From assembly GCA_003695605.1 (NCBI GenBank), contig RFIK01000209.1, forward strand, positions 1-7,273: 7,273 bases of DNA. Direction: 5' to 3'. Under the pieces are notes generated by a model. That model was not told the origin of the DNA and did not search any database. It saw only the letters and a list, made by a program, of their open reading frames with translations. Position 1 is the first letter of the stretch. Every line of letters starts with the position of its first letter. The position numbers and the translations under genes were made by a program. The stretch is from Chlorobiota bacterium (GTDB taxonomy: Bacteria; Bacteroidota; Ignavibacteria; Kapaibacteriales; NICIL-2). This document shows, in pieces, positions 1-6,205 of the stretch.

Positions 1-99
1 GACCATCGTGCAATGCTTCCCGACCGCGCTGCCGACCGCATCAGCGATCACTGTTTAGTCGTTGGGGAGTTCGAGATTGGCTCTCCCGACAATGACTGA
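1..99 (+). CDS. C-terminal end of an endonuclease/exonuclease/phosphatase-like protein (5' end outside window)
   Basis: Frame 1 is open from the left edge to a TGA at 97-99 and gives 32 residues. Near its end it reads RISDHCLVVGEFEI. The Ser-Asp-His triad followed by a short beta strand at the extreme C-terminus is the last conserved motif (SDHxPV) of the endonuclease/exonuclease/phosphatase (DNase I-like) superfamily, where the Asp-His pair is catalytic; here Leu replaces the usual Pro. Members hydrolyse phosphodiester or phosphomonoester bonds in nucleic acids, inositol phosphates or lipids, so the substrate cannot be told from this piece. Frame 3 is also open to about 95 but shows no recognisable motif. 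An imperfect inverted repeat (about 61-90) lies inside the last codons, but no T-tract follows it closely, so I do not call a terminator. The family call rests on one motif. Confidence 0.55.
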   Translation, partial: DHRAMLPDRAADRISDHCLVVGEFEIGSPDND

Positions 100-106
100 A
101 ATACCG

Positions 107-138
107 TTTGGTTCTCACGACTTTTTATTGTAAGTTTG
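107..138 (+). promoter_or_regulatory. Bacteroidota-type promoter (TTTG ... TAnnTTTG)
   Basis: TAAGTTTG at 131-138 matches the Bacteroidota primary-sigma -7 consensus TAnnTTTG exactly. A TTTG lies at 107-110, leaving 20 nt between the two, which is close to the known spacing of the -33 TTTG/TTG and -7 boxes. Transcription would start around 144-146, giving a leader of roughly 105 nt before the ATG at 251. No good sigma70-like TTGACA/TATAAT pair with 16-18 nt spacing is visible here. It lies in the only sizeable gap upstream of the T9SS client gene. The match is seen in the sequence; use as a promoter is inferred. Confidence 0.6.
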
Positions 139-145
139 AAAGTGA

Positions 146-221
146 GTTGAAGTATTGCATCATGTATTCATCTAGCTGCGGCAACCAAGAATGCACGCAT
201 AGCGTGTTGAAATACTACAAT
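146..221 (+). promoter_or_regulatory. Structured 5' leader (nested inverted repeats) of the T9SS client gene
   Basis: Bases 147-159 (TTGAAGTATTGCA) pair with 208-220 (TGAAATACTACAA) in 11 of 13 positions, and a G-T pair can be added outside. The enclosed loop contains a second perfect 5-bp hairpin, CACGC (194-198) ATA GCGTG (202-206). The outer stem begins almost exactly at the predicted transcription start, so the mRNA would carry a 5'-terminal hairpin, then about 30 nt of unpaired leader before the ATG at 251. Such 5' hairpins can stabilise mRNA or regulate translation. It does not resemble a riboswitch class I recognise, and a role is inference. Confidence 0.35.
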
Positions 222-250
222 GTTGTTTCACCTTCCTTGCGGATCCTACC

Positions 251-2710
251 ATGAAGCAGTTTTGGTTCCTCCTGGTGGCTTTTCTCCTGGTTGGAGCTGG
301 TGCGCGTGCACAGCATCCACGTACTCCGCTTTTCGAAGAGTTCACCTCGAGCACGTGCCCACCGTGCGCGGCTGTCAAGCCATACGTGGAGCAATTTGCC
401 CACGAAAATCCAGACGTCGTTGTGGTAACATACCATATGAACTGGCCGCAGCCCGGTGACCCCTACAACGTACATAATCCTGACGACAACATGGCGCGAC
501 GTAACTACTACGGCGTCACTGGCATCCCTGATGGGTACATGAACGGGACAAAGATTTACCCAGGAAGCGTTGCCGCTCTCCAGCAGGCTGCTGACCGAGT
601 GAAGATGCAGACGACACCACTGGCAATGACCATCAACGAGGATCGCACGAAGAACCCAATCGAAGTTACCGTCACGGTCAAGAACGATGGCTCTGCACCA
701 ATTTCAAATGCGACGTTACAGGTGATGGTGCTCAACTACTACGCAGATTTGACACGGCAACTCCAAGGGCAGAGTCAACATGTTTATACAACATTCGAAT
801 ATGCACTGCTCAAATCACTCCCTGATTCAGGAGGGACAGCATTGACACTCGCTCCAAACGAACAGAAGAGCTTTACGTTCACATACAGCAGAGGTATAGG
901 CAACGTGTGGGTACCGAACAATCAGTACGTAATCGCCTTTGTGCAGATGAATAACACCAGAGAAGTGCTCCAAGCTGTTTCGAATCTTTCTTCTATTCTC
1001 AACCGCGTAGAAATTACCTCCACGCAGCCACGGTTCGGGATTATCGCACGGAGCAATACCCTCACTCACCAATTGAAGATCTCGAACCCAACCGACCGGC
1101 CATTGACAGTTGCACTCCGACTCAACTCAACGTACACTGTCAATCCAAACAACAGGTGGAATATCACCATCTCTCCCTCAACACTCTCACTCCAACCTGG
1201 GGAAGAGAAAACTGCGACGGTGCAATTTACAGCACCCAACGCCGGAAGTTTTGCACTCGCCTACGTAGATGCATTCCCCCAAAATAATGGCATCAACGAT
1301 ACAACGTCGTACTACTGCGGCTACCTCACCGAGCAAACGAAATACGCAGTCATCTACGGCCTTATGGGTTCGGGTATCACCCCATTTGCACAAGCAATCA
1401 TGAGCGGTGCGAAGTATTCCACTGAAACCGCCTTGATGCCACTGACTGCAGCTATCGAGATTGGCAATCTGCCCTGCGAGGCAATTGTACTTCCCATAGA
1501 TTACTCACGGCGCGGCTCTCTCAACAATCAAGCCGTTATTGATCAGATCACCACCTGGTTTCAGCAGAAAAAGCGACTGTTCCTCTCTGGACAAGTTGAG
1601 GCATATCTCACCTTCAACGCACAGGGAGCAAACCTATCCACACGTAACTTCCTTATGAACACTCTCGGTATCCGCGGCGTTCGTACCTTCACCGTAACCG
1701 TCCAGGGTCAGCAATCAACCGTCCCCTATTACCACTTCAATTATGACCCAAACACCGGCGCGATCACCTCACTGAAGACGTTCACCATCCAAGGTGTCAA
1801 CGGTGATCCCATCAGCAATGGTGTCAACGTCACTGCCAATCAATCGAACCAGTTCTACAACCTCTACACCGACGTACTTCAGCTGGCGACGGGAACCAAT
1901 GCGGTGCCGATTTTTACCTACGACAACAACGCACAGTACGTCGGTGGTGTACGCGTAGAAACAAACGATACACGGCTTGTGTTCACAACCTTTGGGCTGG
2001 AAGCAATTTCGAATGCTACAGCGCGGAATCAACTCGCCCAGAAAATCATGGATTGGCTCACGGGCACAATCGCACCACAACCAAAGCTTGAGCTGATCCA
2101 AACCACGGCGGAAAATGCCATTTCCTTCGACCAGGTCGAGGTCGGCAAGAGCAAGGCGCATACCTTCAAGATCCGCAACAGTGGCACTGCAAACCTAATC
2201 GTCACAGAGATTGGAATGGATCCGAACGATGTTGCCCAGTACGGTGATGTCTTTGTGATTACCGATGGCGGGCAAACTCCCGTCACAATTGCTCCGGGCC
2301 AGGAGCATCCGGTCACGATTGAATTCCGCCCGAAAAGGGTCGAAGACATTCAAGCGGCGGTTTTCCACATCCGTTCCAACGGCGGTGATGTTGACCTCAC
2401 GGTAATTGGCGATGGCGTGCAAACCTTGAGCATTGAACCAAGTGACGTTTCGAGTGCTCGTCTGGCACTCCGTGTTGCTCCGAACCCTGTCTCGAGCGAA
2501 GCAACACTCACGGCAAACGTCAACACAACTGCCCCAGCAGAGCTTGTGTTGCTCGATGCGCGTGGCAGCCAGGTGCTGCACGTTGCACGTTCTATCAGCG
2601 GAGAATGCAGCATCAGTCTCGATGCGTCGAGCATCCCCAGTGGTGTCTATCGTCTCGTGCTCCGCAGTGGCACCGAGCACGTTAGCGTTCCTATGGTGGT
2701 CGTAAAGTAA
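251..2710 (+). CDS. Secreted thioredoxin-like (Omp28-type) modular protein with T9SS type A sorting domain
   Basis: An 819-residue exported protein of unknown specific function. Residues 1-21 form a Sec signal peptide (MKQ, hydrophobic core, ARA-Q cleavage). A thioredoxin-like domain follows (about 25-115), with the motif C36-P-P-C39 in FTSSTCPPC and a GIP cis-proline loop near residue 93; this resembles Omp28-related proteins of Bacteroidota. Next come beta-sandwich stretches (about 120-345), then an alpha/beta region (about 365-603) with SGQ and FLMNTLGIR segments that recalls the glutamine amidotransferase-like domains of FCB secreted proteins. A HYDIN/choice-of-anchor-type domain spans 626-722. 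The last 80 residues (APNP start, SGVYRLVL near the end, terminal MVVVK) match the T9SS type A sorting domain. The protein should therefore cross the inner membrane by Sec and the outer membrane by T9SS, ending outside or surface-anchored. The start is the first ATG giving a signal peptide; only a weak GGA precedes it. A terminator follows 25 nt after the stop. A disulfide or redox role is inferred from CPPC only. Confidence 0.88.
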   Translation: MKQFWFLLVAFLLVGAGARAQHPRTPLFEEFTSSTCPPCAAVKPYVEQFAHENPDVVVVTYHMNWPQPGDPYNVHNPDDNMARRNYYGVTGIPDGYMNGTKIYPGSVAALQQAADRVKMQTTPLAMTINEDRTKNPIEVTVTVKNDGSAPISNATLQVMVLNYYADLTRQLQGQSQHVYTTFEYALLKSLPDSGGTALTLAPNEQKSFTFTYSRGIGNVWVPNNQYVIAFVQMNNTREVLQAVSNLSSILNRVEITSTQPRFGIIARSNTLTHQLKISNPTDRPLTVALRLNSTYTVNPNNRWNITISPSTLSLQPGEEKTATVQFTAPNAGSFALAYVDAFPQNNGINDTTSYYCGYLTEQTKYAVIYGLMGSGITPFAQAIMSGAKYSTETALMPLTAAIEIGNLPCEAIVLPIDYSRRGSLNNQAVIDQITTWFQQKKRLFLSGQVEAYLTFNAQGANLSTRNFLMNTLGIRGVRTFTVTVQGQQSTVPYYHFNYDPNTGAITSLKTFTIQGVNGDPISNGVNVTANQSNQFYNLYTDVLQLATGTNAVPIFTYDNNAQYVGGVRVETNDTRLVFTTFGLEAISNATARNQLAQKIMDWLTGTIAPQPKLELIQTTAENAISFDQVEVGKSKAHTFKIRNSGTANLIVTEIGMDPNDVAQYGDVFVITDGGQTPVTIAPGQEHPVTIEFRPKRVEDIQAAVFHIRSNGGDVDLTVIGDGVQTLSIEPSDVSSARLALRVAPNPVSSEATLTANVNTTAPAELVLLDARGSQVLHVARSISGECSISLDASSIPSGVYRLVLRSGTEHVSVPMVVVK

Positions 2711-2735
2711 CCAAGTTCATCCTTCTAACCTTTGG

Positions 2736-2771
2736 CGGAGTCTCCTGCACGCGGGAGACTCCGTCTTTTTC
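2736..2771 (+). terminator. Intrinsic terminator after the T9SS client gene
   Basis: CGGAGTCTCC (2736-2745) pairs perfectly with GGAGACTCCG (2754-2763), and a G-T plus a G-C pair can extend the stem to a four-base loop. TCTTTTTC follows directly (2764-2771). This is a textbook intrinsic terminator 25 nt after the TAA of the upstream gene. It ends only 5 nt before the ribosome-binding site of the next gene, so that gene must be read from a promoter overlapping this element or by read-through. Confidence 0.88.
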
Positions 2772-2775
2772 TCGT

Positions 2776-2780
2776 GAGGA
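2776..2780 (+). promoter_or_regulatory. Shine-Dalgarno site for the MmcQ/YjbR gene
   Basis: GAGGA lies six bases before the ATG at 2787 and fixes that start. It is the only strong Shine-Dalgarno site among the plus-strand genes here; the following three genes have none. Confidence 0.75.
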
Positions 2781-2786
2781 CGTGCT

Positions 2787-3161
2787 ATGCATATAGACGA
2801 TCTCTGCACGTTCTGTCGAAGCTTCCCAGGCGCATGTGAGCGTTTCCCCTTCGGCCCAACTGCGCTCGTCTTCGCAGTCGAAGGGCGAATGTTCGCGCTG
2901 ATTTCCCTCGATAGTGTTCCACCATGGGTCAACCTCAAGTGCAATCCGGACTGGGCAACAGCACTCCGCGAACAATATCCCGCCATCAGGCCTGGTTACC
3001 ACATGAACAAGCGGCATTGGAATACTGTTGTGCTCGATGGCAGCATTCCACACACGTTGTTGTGCGAAATGATTCGCCATTCTTACGAATGCGTCATTGC
3101 ACGGTTACCTCGAACACTGCATGAACGTTATCGCACAGAGCTTTCCCAGTGGCAGCAATAG
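2787..3161 (+). CDS. MmcQ/YjbR family protein
   Basis: A 124-residue cytoplasmic protein covering the whole MmcQ/YjbR fold. The N-terminus has the family's short helix and CxxFPFG-like turn (CERFPFGPTALVF, about 17-29), followed by beta strands (MFALISL, WVNLKCNP). The best-conserved part is the YHMNKRHWN segment at 71-79 and the C-terminal helix with SYECVIARLP. Length and motif order are normal for the family. These proteins have a double-wing fold related to the CyaY-like and MotA C-terminal folds and are often annotated as DNA-binding, but the biochemical role is not established. It is the first gene of a four-gene run, 15 nt ahead of the T9SS plug gene and just after an intrinsic terminator. 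I see no signal peptide or membrane segment. Confidence 0.88.
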   Translation: MHIDDLCTFCRSFPGACERFPFGPTALVFAVEGRMFALISLDSVPPWVNLKCNPDWATALREQYPAIRPGYHMNKRHWNTVVLDGSIPHTLLCEMIRHSYECVIARLPRTLHERYRTELSQWQQ

Positions 3162-3176
3162 GCTATTTTCGCTTCC

Positions 3177-4496
3177 ATGAAGCGCTACCTTTCGCTTGTA
3201 GTCTGCCTCCTCGGCAGCATTGCTCCGGCCTTTGCGCACGACACACTCTGGACAGGCGAGCGATTGCCGCCGCTTATCCGAATGGTCCGGGCCTATGGAG
3301 GAAACGATGAGCGTCTGCCCCCGATTCTGGTTGTTGCTTCCCAAGGCTCCCAGGGAATCAGTCCGCTCGGTTCATCGTCGCTGACAGTTGAACTCGACGT
3401 CGCATCGAGTGTTCCCCCAGATCTTATCGCTGTGCTCCAACATTGCACTGCCGAATGGGATGCAGATCCCAACCCCTTCGTGCTTGATCCGACTGCTTCC
3501 CGCGCAGTCGTGCTCGAATGGCAGCTCGCTCCCCCACAATCACGCTACTACACGTACCGCGCCAAACTGCGGATTCCTTCGACGACGCTGAAGGTGCCCG
3601 TCGGTGGCAATTGGAAAGTGCTGTTCTACGAACTTGGCAGCGAGCGCCGTCCGTTGGCGGAAGCACGGTTTTTCGCAATTGAGCCTGCGGCAGATTGTCG
3701 TCTCGATGTTTTCACGGACTTCTACGAGCCGCGTCGGAATGCAGCGCCCTCGGCACGCATCCTCGAAGCAGTTGTCTCAAACGTGCGTGGCTACACGGAT
3801 GGGCAAGTGACAACAGCCGTCTTCTACCGCATGCAGCGATGGAGCCAGCCCTATCGGTCCGGCGGTACACGCCTTGCATCGGGGTCATCACTATCGCTGC
3901 GGACGACCCCAACGATGACCAGTGGAATGGTCGGCGGGATCAAACGGTTCCGAATCGAAGGCATCCCGTGTGAGAACGATTACCGCCGTCTCGATGTGCA
4001 GAACGTTGGACTCTTTCCGCGCTCAATGACCCCAGTGCGCCTTCCGCTTGCAGATGTTCGCCGGCGCGGACAGTTCGGTCTCTGGTCCACTCCCGAAGCC
4101 GCACTCATTACGAGCGATGTTTCTCCGCTCGACGACGAGTACATTCCCATCGAGTTCATCCTCGATCCGGAGAACGTACCGGTGCGAGATGAAGATGTGT
4201 TCATCGTCGGCTCAATGAACGGTTGGCACCCAACGCGCGAGTGGATGATGAGCTATGACTCGACCCAGCGGCTTTACCGCTTGCGTCAATGGGTTCGCCG
4301 CGGCCAGCATGCCTACATGTATGGCACTGGCACGCTCGATGCCGATACTGGAACGGTGCGCAATTTGAGCTTCGAAGAGTTCGAGGGCAACAATAGCGCA
4401 TCTGGGCAGACATTCCTTGCGCTTATCTATGCACGGTCGCTCAACGCAGGCGGCTATGACACGATCATAGCCGCGTGCAGCAGCGCTGCACTGTAG
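3177..4496 (+). CDS. DUF5103 / type IX secretion system plug protein
   Basis: A 439-residue exported protein with a Sec signal peptide (residues 1-20, cleavage after AFA). Its architecture fits the DUF5103 family: an N-terminal beta domain containing HCTAEW (89-94), the counterpart of the family's 'Y-x-HCNADW' segment, then SRYYTYRAKLRIP and GNWKVLFYE strands. A middle domain starts with CRLDVFTDFYEPRR. A C-terminal early-set-like sandwich has FIVGSMNGW (342-350), a REWMMSYD strand and a closing YDTIIA. In Flavobacterium johnsoniae a protein of this family was found plugging the periplasmic side of the giant SprA translocon of the type IX system, which prevents leakage when no client is engaged. 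The length is usual for the family. No Shine-Dalgarno sequence precedes the ATG; translation probably follows the upstream gene 15 nt away. The nearby T9SS client gene supports an active system. The family call is firm; the plug role is by homology. Confidence 0.85.
   Translation: MKRYLSLVVCLLGSIAPAFAHDTLWTGERLPPLIRMVRAYGGNDERLPPILVVASQGSQGISPLGSSSLTVELDVASSVPPDLIAVLQHCTAEWDADPNPFVLDPTASRAVVLEWQLAPPQSRYYTYRAKLRIPSTTLKVPVGGNWKVLFYELGSERRPLAEARFFAIEPAADCRLDVFTDFYEPRRNAAPSARILEAVVSNVRGYTDGQVTTAVFYRMQRWSQPYRSGGTRLASGSSLSLRTTPTMTSGMVGGIKRFRIEGIPCENDYRRLDVQNVGLFPRSMTPVRLPLADVRRRGQFGLWSTPEAALITSDVSPLDDEYIPIEFILDPENVPVRDEDVFIVGSMNGWHPTREWMMSYDSTQRLYRLRQWVRRGQHAYMYGTGTLDADTGTVRNLSFEEFEGNNSASGQTFLALIYARSLNAGGYDTIIAACSSAAL
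4475..4491 (+). repeat. Perfect inverted repeat at the end of the plug gene
   Basis: GTGCAGC (4475-4481) and GCTGCAC (4485-4491) flank a three-base loop inside the last codons before the TAG at 4494-4496. The nearest T-run (4510-4514) is 18 nt away, too far for an ordinary intrinsic terminator. It may simply reflect the Cys-Ser-Ser-Ala codons, or it could slow ribosomes or protect mRNA between the plug and SemiSWEET genes. Confidence 0.4.
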
Positions 4497-4523
4497 TACA
4501 CGTTCAGCTTTTTCAGCATTCCC

Positions 4524-4832
4524 ATGAGCATTGACCTCCTCGGGTATATCGCAGCAACATTTTCGACGTTTGCGATGCTTCCACAAGCCCTGTACGTTTG
4601 GCGCACAGGGCGGGTCGAACACCTCTCGCTGCGTGCATTCGGCATGGCCACGATCGGCGCCATTCTCTGGCTGATTTATGGAATCGCCATTGCCAATAGC
4701 GTTATCATCGCAGCCAATCTCATCGGGCTGTTCATTGTAGGCTACATCACGCTGCGCAAGCTGCTGTGGCTCCAGCAACAGCAGCAGCTCCGACGCACTG
4801 GTGTTTCCTCTCACCCTGCGCCCCATGCCTAA
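4524..4832 (+). CDS. SemiSWEET family sugar transporter (PQ-loop)
   Basis: A 102-residue inner-membrane protein made of one triple-helix bundle, the size of bacterial SemiSWEETs, which dimerise to move mono- or disaccharides down their gradient. Helix 1 (about 5-24) carries the PQ motif (MLPQ, 18-21). The linker has the family-like RTGRVEHLSLRAF. Helix 2 (about 38-56) contains ILWLIYG with W49, and helix 3 (about 60-80) contains AANLIG with N65; these match the pocket Trp and Asn of the Leptospira SemiSWEET. A basic, Gln-rich tail follows, including five consecutive Gln residues. The ATG lies 27 nt after the plug gene with no Shine-Dalgarno sequence, and the last 8 nt overlap the next gene. 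The transported sugar cannot be predicted from the sequence. Confidence 0.9.
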   Translation: MSIDLLGYIAATFSTFAMLPQALYVWRTGRVEHLSLRAFGMATIGAILWLIYGIAIANSVIIAANLIGLFIVGYITLRKLLWLQQQQQLRRTGVSSHPAPHA

Positions 4833-6099
4833 GCGCGTGGTTGTTGTCGGTGGTGGCTTTGGTGGGCTCCAAGTTGTGCGTTCGCTCCGCAACACTCCAT
4901 TTGCACTGACGCTCATTGACCGAACGAACCATCATCTTTTCCAGCCGCTACTCTACCAGGTCGCAACAGCAGCACTTTCGCCCGCCGACATTGCTGTACC
5001 TCTTCGGGGAATTGTTCGGGGATACTCGAACATCGGAGTTCTCCTCGATGAGGTCATCGGTGTCCAGCTCGAACAGCGGCGGGTACACTGCTTGCGCAGC
5101 GGTGCTCTCGAGTACGACTTCCTTGTTCTGGCCCCGGGGGCACGCCATTGGTACTTTGGGAACGATGATTGGGAACGCTGCGCACCTGGCTTAAAGTCGC
5201 TTGCGGATGCATTGGAGATTCGCCGCCGTCTCCTTCATGCCTATGAGCAAGCAGCAATTGCTTCCGAGCCGGAAACTACCCGTGCGTGGACGACCTTCGT
5301 TGTCGTCGGTGGTGGCCCAACAGGTGTCGAGGTCGCAGGCGCGCTCGCCGAAATCGGCAGGCATACGATGGCAAAGGATTACCCGATGCTCGATCCAAGG
5401 TCCATTCGCATAATCCTCATTGAAGCAAGTAGCCGCATTTTACCCACATTCCCACCGCCGCTGTCGGCAAAAGCAACGGTAGCTCTCGAAGAATTAGGGG
5501 TTGAGCTTCGCCTCGGCCAGCGCGTAATAGACGTCGAGTGTGATGCAATCACCCTCGAAAGCGGCGAACAGATTCCCACGCGAACCACAATCTGGGCAGC
5601 TGGCAACCGTGCCCCTGCGTGGTTACGAACACTCGGTGTGCCGCTTGACCATATGGGACGCGTTATTGTTGAACGCGACTGCTCAGTTCCTGGCTATCCA
5701 GAGGTGTTCGTGATCGGAGATGCTGCATGTTACCGCGATGAGCGTCGAGGAGAGTTACCAGCACTGGCTCCCGTTGCTCTGCAACAGGGGCGCTTTGTCG
5801 CACGTCTTCTTCGGCGAGACATCCCGCTCCAGAAACGTCCGCCTTTTCGCTACCGTAACAAAGGGATGCTGGCGACCATCGGCCGTGCACGCGCAGTTGC
5901 TGCATTTCCCGGAGGAATCAAGCTCCATGGAGTGCTTGCGTGGTTATTGTGGGCGGGTGTCCACATCGCGTTCTTGATTCGTTTTCGCAATCGTGCTGCC
6001 GTCATGACCGAGTGGTTGTGGTACTACCTCACGTTTCAACCGCGTGCGCGGCTGCTGATCGAGACGGCATACACCGACACACCAAGCCCAAACCCATGA
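4825..6099 (+). CDS. ndh: Type II NADH:quinone oxidoreductase (NDH-2)
   Basis: A 424-residue single-subunit flavoenzyme that oxidises NADH and reduces membrane quinone without pumping protons. The FAD-binding GGGFGG is at 9-14, and NHHLFQPLLYQVATAALSP follows, a stretch typical of NDH-2. The second dinucleotide-binding motif GGGPTG is at 162-167 with the usual V-E after it, for NADH. IGDA near 297-300 contacts FAD, and APVALQQG (315-322) sits at the quinone-site motif usually written AQxAxQ, with Pro in place of the first Gln. The C-terminus holds the membrane-attaching helices (AWLLWAGVHIAFLIRFRNR, then TEWLWYYLTFQ). I chose the ATG at 4825 because MPKRVVVVGGGFGG is the standard N-terminus; an in-frame GTG at 4801 would add eight residues with no better ribosome site. 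The start overlaps the SemiSWEET stop by 8 nt, so translational coupling is likely. Last gene of the run; no clear terminator follows. Confidence 0.93.
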   Translation: MPKRVVVVGGGFGGLQVVRSLRNTPFALTLIDRTNHHLFQPLLYQVATAALSPADIAVPLRGIVRGYSNIGVLLDEVIGVQLEQRRVHCLRSGALEYDFLVLAPGARHWYFGNDDWERCAPGLKSLADALEIRRRLLHAYEQAAIASEPETTRAWTTFVVVGGGPTGVEVAGALAEIGRHTMAKDYPMLDPRSIRIILIEASSRILPTFPPPLSAKATVALEELGVELRLGQRVIDVECDAITLESGEQIPTRTTIWAAGNRAPAWLRTLGVPLDHMGRVIVERDCSVPGYPEVFVIGDAACYRDERRGELPALAPVALQQGRFVARLLRRDIPLQKRPPFRYRNKGMLATIGRARAVAAFPGGIKLHGVLAWLLWAGVHIAFLIRFRNRAAVMTEWLWYYLTFQPRARLLIETAYTDTPSPNP

Positions 6100-6205
6100 A
6101 CCTATTACAACAGCACTCCGAGCTGAAATTTCCAACCACTGGGGTTCTCAACGACTCCACTCTTGTGCATGCAGTATCAAATGGGAGGAGCGCAACTGCT
6201 CTGCA
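6100..6205. other. Short gap between convergent genes
   Basis: This stretch separates the stops of the NDH-2 gene (plus) and the YbjN-like gene (minus). It holds only a weak four-base-pair inverted repeat (GAGC near 6189, GCTC near 6198) and no T-tract on either strand that would make a convincing terminator. I see no further gene in it. Confidence 0.5.

Noticed and set aside
61..90. Inverted repeat GTTGGG / CCCGAC considered as a terminator of the left-edge gene
   Set aside because: It lies within the last codons before the TGA at 97-99, is interrupted, and the nearest T-run (121-126) is some 30 nt away.
2195..2680. Minus-strand open frame of 161 codons inside the T9SS client gene
   Set aside because: Antisense to the HYDIN-type and sorting domains, with no recognisable motif or ribosome site.
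4757..4788. CAG/CAA-rich stretch considered as a simple-sequence repeat
   Set aside because: Only five Gln codons in mixed CAG/CAA form in the SemiSWEET tail; too short and impure for a phase-variable tract.
4801..4824. In-frame GTG at 4801 as the NDH-2 start
   Set aside because: It would add eight residues not expected ahead of the conserved MPKRVVVVGGGFGG start and has no better ribosome site than the ATG at 4825.
4212..4916. Minus-strand open frame of 234 codons
   Set aside because: It is antisense to the plug, SemiSWEET and NDH-2 genes, which all show clear family motifs; its Cys-rich, repetitive translation looks like a shadow frame.
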